The notes beneath the pieces are model-generated. The model saw only the letters and a list, made by a program, of their open reading frames with translations. It did not search any database and was not told the origin of the DNA. Positions 17,370 to 25,030 of a stretch of DNA of 35,505 bases are shown here, piece after piece. The stretch comes from an uncultured Solirubrobacteraceae bacterium (GTDB taxonomy: Bacteria > Actinomycetota > Thermoleophilia > Solirubrobacterales > Solirubrobacteraceae), in NCBI GenBank assembly GCA_902806175.1, contig CADCVQ010000020.1, positions 1 to 35,505 on the forward strand, written 5' to 3'. Numbering within the stretch: position 1 is the first letter of the stretch; each line of letters begins with the position of its first letter. The position numbers and the translations under genes were made by a program.

Positions 17370-18262
17370 CGCTCGGGCGCCCGTAGCAGCATCTCGACTC
17401 CGACGCCGAGCGAGGTGGCGTCCAGCAGGCGGTTGAGTGCGCGCTCGGCTCTGAGGACTACGGGGCGCGCATCCCAGCCCGATGCGAGGGCGGTTGGTGA
17501 ACGCGACGCGATCGGCTCGATGCTTGCAAGCTGCTCACGCCTTCCCCGCAGGCGGTCGATCCAGGCGACGAAGTCGCGGCCCAGGCCGAAGCTGCGACGC
17601 GAGATCGTGCGCATATCGTGCCCCGCGAACAGGCGCGAGAGCGAGCTGGCATCCCAATACGTGAAGTGATCCACCGCCACCATGGACCAGCGGCCGCGAA
17701 AGGTGCGCGCTACGAGAGCGCGCCTGTTCAATGTCGTCAGCGCGAGCAGCCCGCCTGGAGCCACCAAGCGTACGAGTCGCTCGGCGAACGCGCTGGGTTC
17801 GGGCACGTGCTCGATGACATCCCACGCCGTGACGACGTCAAAGCGCGCGGCCGGTAGATCGGCGGACTCCAGCCGACCTTCGACGACGTTGATCCCTCGC
17901 TCCCGAGCGCGTTGAGCGGCCGGCGGGTTGAGCTCGATGCCGTACGTGTCCCATCCGCGGTCTCGCGCGGCAGCGGCGAACTGGCCGTCCCCGCAGCCGA
18001 CGTCAAGCAGCGCGTCACCGGCCGCCGGGATGGGCAGACGATCCAAGCGATGAGCATTGAGCGTCCCCTTTCGCGCCTCCAGCGCGCCAAAGTGATCGGC
18101 CAGGTCATATTGCGAGAGGTAGCGCCGCTCGACAAGCGTGCGTGGCTGAGGATCGCTGTAGCCCAGGCCACAGCCCTGACAGAGCCACAGCGCCAGCTCC
18201 GGATGACGTAGCCAGCGCCGCCGCCCGGCGGATCCACATGACGGACACGCCCCGATAACCAT
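17360..18262 (-). CDS. Zinc-ribbon class I SAM methyltransferase
   Basis: 300 residues. The amino end is a Cys4 zinc ribbon (C6-x2-C9, C28-x2-C31 in LCQGCGLGYSDP), a fusion often seen in sugar-modifying methyltransferases. The methyltransferase domain follows with LLDVGCGDGQF, the strand-2 acidic residue in YGIELN, and AWDVIEHVPEP. ATG 18262 is chosen because it starts one base after the Wzy-like gene's stop (TGA-C-ATG), which points to translational coupling. The frame is open 26 codons further, but those lie inside the upstream gene. The substrate is unknown; a sugar of the repeat unit or its nucleotide-linked precursor is most likely from context. Confidence 0.87.
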   Translation of the reverse strand: MVIGACPSCGSAGRRRWLRHPELALWLCQGCGLGYSDPQPRTLVERRYLSQYDLADHFGALEARKGTLNAHRLDRLPIPAAGDALLDVGCGDGQFAAAARDRGWDTYGIELNPPAAQRARERGINVVEGRLESADLPAARFDVVTAWDVIEHVPEPSAFAERLVRLVAPGGLLALTTLNRRALVARTFRGRWSMVAVDHFTYWDASSLSRLFAGHDMRTISRRSFGLGRDFVAWIDRLRGRREQLASIEPIASRSPTALASGWDARPVVLRAERALNRLLDATSLGVGVEMLLRAPERQR

Positions 18263-18263
18263 G

Positions 18264-19985
18264 TCAACGATCCCGCGTGCCGGGCCCGAACGTGATGCCG
18301 CCGTCCGCTTCGGTGCGATGGACCTCGTAAACGCGTCCATCGCCGCCGCGCACCCGCAGGAAGACGTCCTCCGGCTGCGTGAACACGGCGATGACGCCGG
18401 GCGGCGGAAGAGGCTCGCTGTACGTCGCTTGAGGCAGGAACTTCACCCCCGGTCGGCTGACCGCGAGCCGGGTAGCGAGGCTCAGCGGAACTGGGTACCG
18501 GCCGGTCTCCGTGTAGACATAGCGGGCCTTCTCGACGGCGTCGTGAAGTTCATTCGAGGCGACCGTCTCGCGTTGCGAAGGCTTGCTGGACGAGGCGACG
18601 GCTACGACACCGGCAGAGGCCAGTAGGGTGGCGGCGCCCAGGGCTGTCGCCACCCTCCGCCGCGCGACAAGGCGCGCCACCATGCGCCGGGCCGCCCCCG
18701 GCTGGAGCAAGACCGAAAGGACCGGACCAAGTAAGAGGTACTGCCACGTCAGGCTCGTCGATAGCACGTTCGACAGAGGGCTGTAGGCGATGACATACAG
18801 CAGGATGGCGGCCGTCCACAACCCGAGGAAGGTTGGCGCCGCCGCGAGGCGCAACCGTGCACTTGTGGCGACGTAACCGACGAGCAGCGGCAGTAGGAGC
18901 ACCCCCGCGACACGGAAGTCCAGCCAGAAGCTCCCCAGCCAGCTGTAGTTGCTGAACGCCTCGAAGGGAATGGAGTAGAAGACGCCTGTCTCGACGGGCG
19001 CGGTTTCGACGAGTCCCGCGCGAGCAGCAGCCTTCACAGCAGGAAGGACCGCCATCTGTCCGATGGTGTTCGGAGCGAGTTCGTCCTCGGTCAGCTTCCC
19101 GAAGGTGGGAATGTTGGCGGTGAGGTAGAGGTACGGAATAGCGACGGCGTCCAACGCCGGGATCTGCACGTGAGCTTCCACCTCGGGGTGGTCGTCGAGG
19201 GAGCCGCCGTACCGGTTCCCGATCGCGGTCAGGCCGGCCGCCGCGATCACCAGGGCGAGCCCCAGCACGATGGCAACGCGGCGCAACGAGCCGTTCCAAG
19301 GCCACAACACGTGCAGCATGCATGTCAGGGCGATCGCTGCGGCCATGAGGTTCCGATCGCCCGTGAACACGAACGGGATCAGCGAGACGAATCCGGCCGC
19401 CGCTGCAAGACGCCAGCGCCCGGAGAAGATGCGCAGGCGGATCCCCACAGTCCACATCACAAAGGCGACCTGGTTGAAGTAGGTCAACAGCTTCCACAAG
19501 CCGTAGGCATCCTGAAACTCGACCGAATCGCGTTTGAGCGCACGCACCTCACCGGGACTGCTGAAGACCGCCTGCCAGCCTGCCACCCGGTCGATGGCGT
19601 ATACGAACGCGGCGAACCCGATGGCGCCGAGCACCGCGCAGCCCAACCAGACATGACGCAATCGCCCGGGATCAATCGTGGCACGCAGCAAGCGCTGCTG
19701 CTCATCGGCCGGCGCTGGAGGCGATTCCCAGCGCGGCCGCGCAGCGAGGCAGCCGAGAGTTGTGGCGGCGATGGAGCCATAGAGGAGAGCCCAGGCCTCG
19801 ACCGTCGTGGGCGCATACGAGATAATGGGGAGCGCGAAGAGCAGCAGGACCAAGGCCCAGGCGCCGACGAAGAGGCACGCAACGTGGACGGACGGCCCGG
19901 ATCGCCATCCTCGGCGGACGACGACGAACAGAGTCATGAGGAGCATCGACGCAGCGAGCGCAGCAACGATCCTCTCAAGCGACAT
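18264..19985 (-). CDS. Wzy-like polysaccharide polymerase with a soluble C-terminal domain
   Basis: 573 residues. About eleven membrane segments span residues 5-440. A long extracytoplasmic loop (about 265-340) lies before FSNYSWLGSFWLDFRVAG, a region where Wzy-type polymerases carry conserved aromatic and acidic residues. Primary sequence is poorly conserved in Wzy, so the call rests on topology and on its place between flippase and modifying enzymes. After the last segment (about 465-480) comes a soluble domain of about 90 residues (NELHDAVEKARYVYTETGRYP and on) that looks like the globular part of a pilin or pseudopilin. That likeness is by eye only. It is coupled to the methyltransferase after it. 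Confidence 0.72.
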   Translation of the reverse strand: MSLERIVAALAASMLLMTLFVVVRRGWRSGPSVHVACLFVGAWALVLLLFALPIISYAPTTVEAWALLYGSIAATTLGCLAARPRWESPPAPADEQQRLLRATIDPGRLRHVWLGCAVLGAIGFAAFVYAIDRVAGWQAVFSSPGEVRALKRDSVEFQDAYGLWKLLTYFNQVAFVMWTVGIRLRIFSGRWRLAAAAGFVSLIPFVFTGDRNLMAAAIALTCMLHVLWPWNGSLRRVAIVLGLALVIAAAGLTAIGNRYGGSLDDHPEVEAHVQIPALDAVAIPYLYLTANIPTFGKLTEDELAPNTIGQMAVLPAVKAAARAGLVETAPVETGVFYSIPFEAFSNYSWLGSFWLDFRVAGVLLLPLLVGYVATSARLRLAAAPTFLGLWTAAILLYVIAYSPLSNVLSTSLTWQYLLLGPVLSVLLQPGAARRMVARLVARRRVATALGAATLLASAGVVAVASSSKPSQRETVASNELHDAVEKARYVYTETGRYPVPLSLATRLAVSRPGVKFLPQATYSEPLPPPGVIAVFTQPEDVFLRVRGGDGRVYEVHRTEADGGITFGPGTRDR

Positions 19986-19993
19986 CGCAGCCT

Positions 19994-20641
19994 ATGATGC
20001 CTTACTTGACCACGAACTCGGCCCTCGCCACCATGGCAGCGTTCGCCGCTGCGGTGATGATCGCGTCGTGCGGCGGCGGCTCGGATGGCGCCGGCGCAGC
20101 GGCGACGACGCCGGAGCGGCGTCTGCCGCTGGAGGCAGAGGAACGGCGGCTCGAGGAGCGCCGGCTCGTCAGCAGCCGCGACTTGCGGGAGGCGCGACGG
20201 GGATCCGTGCAGCGAGCGTTCTACGACTATTGGTCGGCGCTCGAGAATGAGGAGTGGAGCGTTGCGCTGGATTACTTCCCTTCTGAGACGCAGCGACGGC
20301 TCAAGCGAGATACGCTCGTTGCGGCGCTGCGCGTCGAGGCTCAGACGCCGCTTGTCAAGCCTCTCATACGCGGCGTTCGCCCAGCTCGCGCCGATCAGAC
20401 CAGCGTGCGATTTTTCGTTCGGCGAAGCACAGGCGAGCTGCGGCCGACATCGATGAGCTGGCGGCTGCGCGGCGGGCGCTGGTACATCGCCTACTCCTCG
20501 ACGCTGGATGACTCCTACAGCACCGCTGTCCAACAGGAGGTGCAAGCGAACAGCGCTCCCGGCTCATCTCGCGTGTCGGACCGCGCCAGGCAAGCCGGAG
20601 TCCGCGCACTTCGCGCGCAAGCCGCCGCGCTGCAGCCATAG
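19994..20641 (+). CDS. Putative lipoprotein with an NTF2/DUF4878-like domain
   Basis: 215 residues. The amino end has a hydrophobic stretch ending MIASCGGGS; Cys26 fits a lipobox, although there is no Lys or Arg before the core, which is unusual. Residues 40-65 are highly charged and may form a coiled coil (LEAEERRLEERR). The rest (70-180) has the look of a small cone-shaped NTF2-like fold (AFYDYWSALENEEWSVALDYF, then SMSWRLRGGRWYIAY). Its ligand is unknown. ATG 19994, ATG 19997 and ATG 20033 are all possible. It diverges from the polymerase gene with only 8 bp between starts, so any promoter must lie inside that gene, and it ends 3 bp from the convergent methyltransferase. Confidence 0.7.
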   Translation: MMPYLTTNSALATMAAFAAAVMIASCGGGSDGAGAAATTPERRLPLEAEERRLEERRLVSSRDLREARRGSVQRAFYDYWSALENEEWSVALDYFPSETQRRLKRDTLVAALRVEAQTPLVKPLIRGVRPARADQTSVRFFVRRSTGELRPTSMSWRLRGGRWYIAYSSTLDDSYSTAVQQEVQANSAPGSSRVSDRARQAGVRALRAQAAALQP

Positions 20642-20644
20642 ACG

Positions 20645-21256
20645 TCACGTCGCGACACGTACGAGCCGGAACTGCACCTCGTAGCAGGGCACGACGTAGC
20701 AGAGGTTCTCTTCGTAGAACTCCTGGGACCAACGGTTGAGGTTTACGAGCAGCCCGACTGCGCGCTTGAACGCATAGCGGCCATAGAACGGCCGCGGTGA
20801 CTTGAAGCCAAGAGTTGCTGACTCAAGCCGGAACTGGTCATTGCGGCAATAGGAAGGGACTTGTCGCCGGTACAACTCATCCGACGCAAGGTATGAGAAC
20901 GAGTACAGGCCGAACGCGGTCTTGTGGGTTGGATCCGAGAAGAAGTACGGGTTCGAGAAGTGTGGTACGACAACCTCCAAGACAGCCCCGACCGCTAGGA
21001 CCCGGCCGAGTTCCGCGAGCAGGTCTGCCACGTCGTCCACATGCTCAAAGAAGTGGCTTGAATACCCGCCGCCGAGCGCGCCATTGGGTATCCGTGCAAG
21101 TACCTCAGAGATGTCTCCCACGATGTCGACGCCTGGATAGGCGAGTAGGTCGACGCCGACGTGCTCGCTGTCGACCTTCCTCGAGCCACAACCGATGTCG
21201 AGCTTGCGTCCCTGGATGCTCTGGAGCACGCCGGTGCGATCATCGACGGACATCAC
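20645..21256 (-). CDS. SAM methyltransferase-like protein
   Basis: 203 residues. The SAM loop is KLDIGCGSRK (18-27), the strand-2 acidic residue is in VGVDLL, and a family-typical SSHFFEHVDD follows (about 66-75). The pattern VVPHFSNPYFFSDPTHKTAF is common in methyltransferases of lipopolysaccharide and capsule loci. It is short for the family (usually 200-230) but has both ends. ATG 21256 is followed by a second ATG; either may be used. It is probably cotranscribed behind the epimerase at 21331, with about 75 bp between. The acceptor is unknown; O-methylation of a sugar is inferred. Confidence 0.85.
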   Translation of the reverse strand: MMSVDDRTGVLQSIQGRKLDIGCGSRKVDSEHVGVDLLAYPGVDIVGDISEVLARIPNGALGGGYSSHFFEHVDDVADLLAELGRVLAVGAVLEVVVPHFSNPYFFSDPTHKTAFGLYSFSYLASDELYRRQVPSYCRNDQFRLESATLGFKSPRPFYGRYAFKRAVGLLVNLNRWSQEFYEENLCYVVPCYEVQFRLVRVAT

Positions 21257-21330
21257 GCGGCGCTCCCAGAGCGCGCTTGCGTTGTCAGGCCCACGAACCC
21301 GCCTGATTCACGCCCGCGACCTCGACGCCA

Positions 21331-22308
21331 TCAAACGACGGCAGCCTCAGCCTGCTGGAAGCTGATCACGTCGCCAAGGATCTCGTCCAGCGACCGCGTC
21401 GGCGCCCACGCCACGGCACGCTGGATCTTCGCGATGTCCGGATAGCGCCGCGGCATGTCCTCGAAACCCTCCTCGTAGGCCTCTGCGTACGGGATCACGT
21501 GGATCTCGGAGTCCGAACCTGCCAGCGCGCGCACGCGCTCCGCGAGACCGAGGATCGAGATCTCCTCCTGGGAGCCGATGTTGAACACCTGCCCGTACGC
21601 CTCGTTTCCAAGCAGCATGAGGTCGACGAGTGCCTGCACGACGTCCTCCACATGGCAAAAGCAGCGCGTCTGCGTCCCATCGCCGAAGACCGTCAGCGGA
21701 CGCTCGCCGAGGGCCTGCGAGACGAACTTCGGCACGACCATGCCGTAGCGGCCGGTCTGCCGCGGACCGACCGTGTTGAACAGCCGCGCGACCACGGTGG
21801 GCAGCTTGCGCTCCTTCCAGTAGGCGAGCGCGAGGAACTCGTCGATCGCCTTCGAGCAGGCGTAGGACCAGCGGCCGGTCGTCGATGCGCCCATGACGAG
21901 GTCGCCGTCCTCGTGGAATGGAAACTGGGTCGACTTGCCGTAGACCTCGCTGGTCGACGCGACGAACACCGGCTTGCGCTTCTTGGCGGCCTGCGCGAGC
22001 ACGACCTCCGTGCAGTGCACGTTGGTCTCGATCGTGCGCACCGGGCTCTCCACGATGAGGTCCACGCCGACGGCGGCGGCCAGGTGGTAGACGATGTCGG
22101 CGTCGTCCACCAGCTCGGCCACGATCGACGTACTGGCGCACGTCTCGATCGTGTAGCTAAAGCGCGGGTCGTCCTTCAGATGGCGCACGTTGTCGATCGA
22201 CCCGGTCGAGAGATCGTCGAGGACGTGAACGCGATGGCCGCGTACCAGGAGCTCTTCGGCGAGGTGCGAGCCGATAAAGCCCGCGCCGCCCGTGATAAGG
22301 AACCGCAA
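21331..22308 (-). CDS. NAD-dependent epimerase/dehydratase (extended SDR)
   Basis: 325 residues. The Rossmann loop GGAGFIGSH is at 7-15, the catalytic Ser in STSEVYG (about 117-123), and Tyr-x-x-x-Lys in WSYACSK (about 148-154). LFNTVGPRQTGRYGMVVP and FGDGTQTRCFCHVEDVV match UDP-sugar epimerases and decarboxylases (UDP-glucose 4-epimerase or UDP-glucuronate decarboxylase-like). The exact product cannot be fixed by eye. The start is TTG 22308, with AAGG about 5 nt before it. It is divergent from the second glycoside hydrolase, with 184 bp between the starts. Confidence 0.88.
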   Translation of the reverse strand: MRFLITGGAGFIGSHLAEELLVRGHRVHVLDDLSTGSIDNVRHLKDDPRFSYTIETCASTSIVAELVDDADIVYHLAAAVGVDLIVESPVRTIETNVHCTEVVLAQAAKKRKPVFVASTSEVYGKSTQFPFHEDGDLVMGASTTGRWSYACSKAIDEFLALAYWKERKLPTVVARLFNTVGPRQTGRYGMVVPKFVSQALGERPLTVFGDGTQTRCFCHVEDVVQALVDLMLLGNEAYGQVFNIGSQEEISILGLAERVRALAGSDSEIHVIPYAEAYEEGFEDMPRRYPDIAKIQRAVAWAPTRSLDEILGDVISFQQAEAAVV

Positions 22309-22492
22309 TACCTTGCCTTTCGTGCTTTCCGCGCGCCGCGATCACGCGCGGTGGACCATCCCCGTGTCGGGTACGGTCGCATACGCGCGGCTGCCGCACA
22401 ATGAGATACGCGCCGCTTCGCGAGCATCGCGGCTGGCACCGCAGCATTCTGCGCGGAGTATGTGTTCTATGACACCACATGAAGGTTGATCA

Positions 22493-23650
22493 GTGAAGAG
22501 CGCGCGCGGACGTCTGCGATGGATTGTTGCGCTTCTTGCGGCCGCGCTGCTGGCGACAACCGCGTGCGCCCCTGCCTCAGCGCACACCCTCGAGAAGGGT
22601 TTCTGGGGGCCGCCCGAGATCGACGGAGTCTCGCAGTTTCCGATCTATGAGCAGCTCGGCGTAACGATCTACCAGACAACGTTGACGTGGGCGTCGATCG
22701 CGCCGACGCGGCCGGCCGATCCGACGAACCCTGCTGATCCTGCGTACAACTGGCCGGCCAAGCTCGACAGCATCATCACCGAGGCGCGCGGGCATGGCAT
22801 CGAGGTGCTGCTGATGCTCTTCGGCGCGCCGCCCTGGGCCAACGGCGAACGCTCGCCGGAGTGGGCCCCTCATCGTCCGTCCGACTTCGCCGACTTCGCG
22901 CGCGCCGCGGCGCGCCGCTATCCGGACGTCCGGCGCTGGATGATCTGGGGTGAGCCCTCGCGCAGGAAGAACTTCAAGCCGCTGGAAACCCAGCGGCTGG
23001 GCAAGCCGCTCACCCGCACCCAGGCGCGAGCCCCCAGACGCTACGCGCGCCTGCTCGACGCCGCCTATGGCCAGCTCAAGGCCGAACGTTCGTCGAACCT
23101 CGTCATCGGCGGCAACACGTTCACGACCGGGCACATCCGTCCGGCCGACTGGGCGCGCAACCTCAAGCTCGCCAACGGCCGCCCGGCGCGGATGGACCTC
23201 TACGGCCACAACCCGTTCTCGTTTCGCGATCCGAACCTCGACAACCGCGAGTCGGAGTCGGTCGACCTCTCCGACCTCGACTGGTTCGCGCCGCTCGTGC
23301 AGCGCCACCTCGGCCGCCCGCGCGGCAAGCGCGTCAAGCTCTTCCTGTCGGAGTTCACGATGCCAACGTCGCGCGGCGACCGCGAGTTCAACCTCTACGT
23401 GTCGCCGCGCGTCCAGGCGCGCTGGATCACGAAGGCCTTCCGGATCGCCCATGCGGTCGGAGCGGACACGCTCGGCTGGATCCACCTGCGCGACGAGCCG
23501 CCCAACGGGGCCAAGCGCGTCGTCCACGGTGGCCTGCTCACCCACGACGGCGTGCCGAAGCCCGGCTTCTACGCGTTCATGCGCGGCGGCCTGACGATCG
23601 ACCAGCGCGTCGCGCTGCGCAACGGGCAGGCGCAGCTCAAGCACCGCTGA
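22493..23650 (+). CDS. Exported clan-A-like glycoside hydrolase, paralog of the 4904-6250 gene
   Basis: 385 residues. The signal peptide core is WIVALLAAALLATTACAPASA; Cys25 could be lipidated, but the residues before it (ATTA) are not a strict lipobox. Probable acid/base is Glu154 in MIWGEPSR, probable nucleophile Glu287 in LFLSEFT. GAPPWANGE and YGHNPFSFRDPNL match the first hydrolase closely, as does the start EKGFWGP. The basic C-terminal extension of the other copy is absent. GTG 22493 follows GAAGG by 7 nt. Its place at the far end of the polysaccharide locus suggests a role in trimming, releasing or recycling that polymer; a dietary-glycan role is the alternative. Confidence 0.85.
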   Translation: MKSARGRLRWIVALLAAALLATTACAPASAHTLEKGFWGPPEIDGVSQFPIYEQLGVTIYQTTLTWASIAPTRPADPTNPADPAYNWPAKLDSIITEARGHGIEVLLMLFGAPPWANGERSPEWAPHRPSDFADFARAAARRYPDVRRWMIWGEPSRRKNFKPLETQRLGKPLTRTQARAPRRYARLLDAAYGQLKAERSSNLVIGGNTFTTGHIRPADWARNLKLANGRPARMDLYGHNPFSFRDPNLDNRESESVDLSDLDWFAPLVQRHLGRPRGKRVKLFLSEFTMPTSRGDREFNLYVSPRVQARWITKAFRIAHAVGADTLGWIHLRDEPPNGAKRVVHGGLLTHDGVPKPGFYAFMRGGLTIDQRVALRNGQAQLKHR

Positions 23651-23709
23651 GACGGCCCGGGCGGCCGCGCGGGGGGCGCCGCGGGGCACGGTAGAGCGCG
23701 CCCGTCAAG

Positions 23710-23731
23710 GTAAGGCTGGTAGCATCCTTAC
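23710..23731 (+). promoter_or_regulatory. Inverted repeat and -10 box before the AbrB-type antitoxin
   Basis: GTAAGG (23710-23715) and CCTTAC (23726-23731) are perfect inverted arms with a 10-bp spacer, touching the start ATG at 23732. TAGCAT (23720-23725) inside the spacer fits an actinobacterial TANNNT -10 placed 6 nt before ATG, so the mRNA is probably leaderless. Such a site suits autorepression by the antitoxin-toxin complex. Confidence 0.55.
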
Positions 23732-23959
23732 ATGAGGATGACGTCGAAGGGGCAGGTGACGATCCCTCAGGAGCTGCGCGATCGCTTCGCGATGGGTCCG
23801 GGCGCGGAGGTCGAGGTGGTCGCGACCGACGACGGCGCTCTCGTCCGCCCGGTGGCCCACCGCGGCGAGGGCTCGCGGCTCGTCGCGCGCCTGCGTGACC
23901 GAGCCGACGGCGGCCTCAGCGCGGACGAGGTGCTCCGCCTGACGCGGGGCGACGATTGA
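23732..23959 (+). CDS. vapB: AbrB/MazE-type antitoxin (VapB)
   Basis: 75 residues. The amino half is a SpoVT/AbrB swapped-hairpin DNA-binding domain (MTSKGQVTIPQELRDRF, then GAEVEVV). The C-terminal half is charged and probably wraps the toxin (LVARLRDRADGGLSADEVLRL). It neutralises the PIN toxin encoded next and represses the operon. There is no ribosome site in the usual place, which agrees with leaderless translation. ATG 23732 is used; a second in-frame ATG lies two codons on. Confidence 0.9.
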   Translation: MRMTSKGQVTIPQELRDRFAMGPGAEVEVVATDDGALVRPVAHRGEGSRLVARLRDRADGGLSADEVLRLTRGDD

Positions 23960-24357
23960 CCACCCTCGTGGACACGAGCGTCCTGCTTGACCTCCTCGCT
24001 CCGTCGGCGTGGCGCGACTGGTCCGAGGAGCATCTCGAAGCGGCTGCCGGGCAGGGCGACCTGGCGATCAACCAGGTGATCTACGCGGAAGTGGCCGTCG
24101 GCTTCGTCAGTCAGGATCGCCTCGAGCGGACCCTGCAAGGGGTCGGGCTCGTCCGGCTCGGGCTTCCGTGGGCGGCGTCGTGGCTCGTGGCGCGCGCGTT
24201 CCTCGACTACCGGCGCGAAGGCGGGCCGCGGACGACCCCGCTGCCCGACTTCTTCATCGGCGCGCACGCGGCCGCGGCCGGCCTACGGCTGCTCACGAGG
24301 GATCCCAGGCGGGTGCGGACGTACTTTCCGGGGGTCGAGCTGATCGCACCGGTATGA
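23956..24357 (+). CDS. vapC: PIN-domain ribonuclease toxin (VapC)
   Basis: 133 residues, the usual VapC length. The PIN acidic residues are present: Asp in TTLVDTSVLLDLL (near 6), Glu in NQVIYAEVAVGF (near 43), and Asp in PLPDFFIGAHAAA (near 98), with a last LLTRDPRRV. VapC toxins cut specific RNAs, often tRNA or rRNA, when the antitoxin is lost. The start TTG 23956 overlaps the antitoxin stop (TTGA), which suggests coupling; GTG 23968 would remove the first four residues before the catalytic Asp and is less likely. Confidence 0.88.
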   Translation: MTTLVDTSVLLDLLAPSAWRDWSEEHLEAAAGQGDLAINQVIYAEVAVGFVSQDRLERTLQGVGLVRLGLPWAASWLVARAFLDYRREGGPRTTPLPDFFIGAHAAAAGLRLLTRDPRRVRTYFPGVELIAPV

Positions 24358-24442
24358 CGGCGGCGCGCGTCCGCCGGCGCGCGCGCAGCGCTTCTCGTAC
24401 ACGTCGAGCTGCTGGACGGGTCATCTTCGCCGGTCGGCCCGA

Positions 24443-24754
24443 TCACGGCTCGCGACGGGTGACCGTGCCGACCTGATCGATCGAGCGATCGAAGGACACG
24501 ACCTCGCCGACGCCGGTGGCCTCGGCCTGGGCGACGAGATAGGCCTCGGCGAAGTCGAGCCGGTCGACCTCGTACACGGCCAGCGCGCGCAGTAGCAGTT
24601 CGGCGTCGATCGGCTCGATGCTCGGCAACGCGAGCGCTGCCCGCATGAGCTCCGCAACCCGAGCCCGCGGCACCTCATAGAAGGACTCGAGGACGTAGAC
24701 GCACTCCGCGACGACCAGGTCGGCGAGAAGCAACGGTCCCGGCTCGGCCAGCAC
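24443..24754 (-). pseudogene. 5'-truncated PIN-domain (VapC-like) relic
   Basis: 103 residues that match the middle and end of a PIN toxin. ADLVVAECVYVLESFYEV carries the second acidic residue, and RLDFAEAYLVAQAEATG and VVSFDRSID carry the third and fourth sites. The first strand with the catalytic Asp (the D-T-N/S motif) is missing. Upstream in the same frame the codons read YREVPSTRVLAEPG and do not resemble a PIN start, and no antitoxin gene is found before it. GTG 24754 could still start a short protein, but it should be inactive. Confidence 0.65.
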
Positions 24755-25017
24755 CCTCGTTGAAGGTACCTCTCGGTACGGCGAGAAGGCGCACGGAGCG
24801 GCGCTGGCTTCCTCGGCGTGAAGCGCTCGCCGCGGTGGGTGTGCAGCTCGGGCGAGCTTCCGCAGTGACGCGTGCCGTACGCCTGAGAAACGCTACGAAG
24901 GCGTCTTGTTCGGTTGGCATCCGGTGCAACAGGCTGCAGTCATGCATGACGGCGCGATGTTCGGGGACGGCGGGTGAGTGGGCGCTCCACGCGCTCGTCG
25001 GCGCGACCGGCCGGGAG

Positions 25018-25023
25018 TACCAT
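25018..25023 (+). promoter_or_regulatory. Candidate -10 box for a leaderless Uma2 transcript
   Basis: TACCAT fits TANNNT and lies 7 nt before ATG 25031. There is no Shine-Dalgarno sequence between. No clear -35 is seen. Confidence 0.35.
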
Positions 25024-25030
25024 CGGCGCC

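Noticed and set aside
23640-23700. GC-rich inverted stretches after the second hydrolase as a terminator
   Set aside because: The arms are imperfect and no T-run follows.
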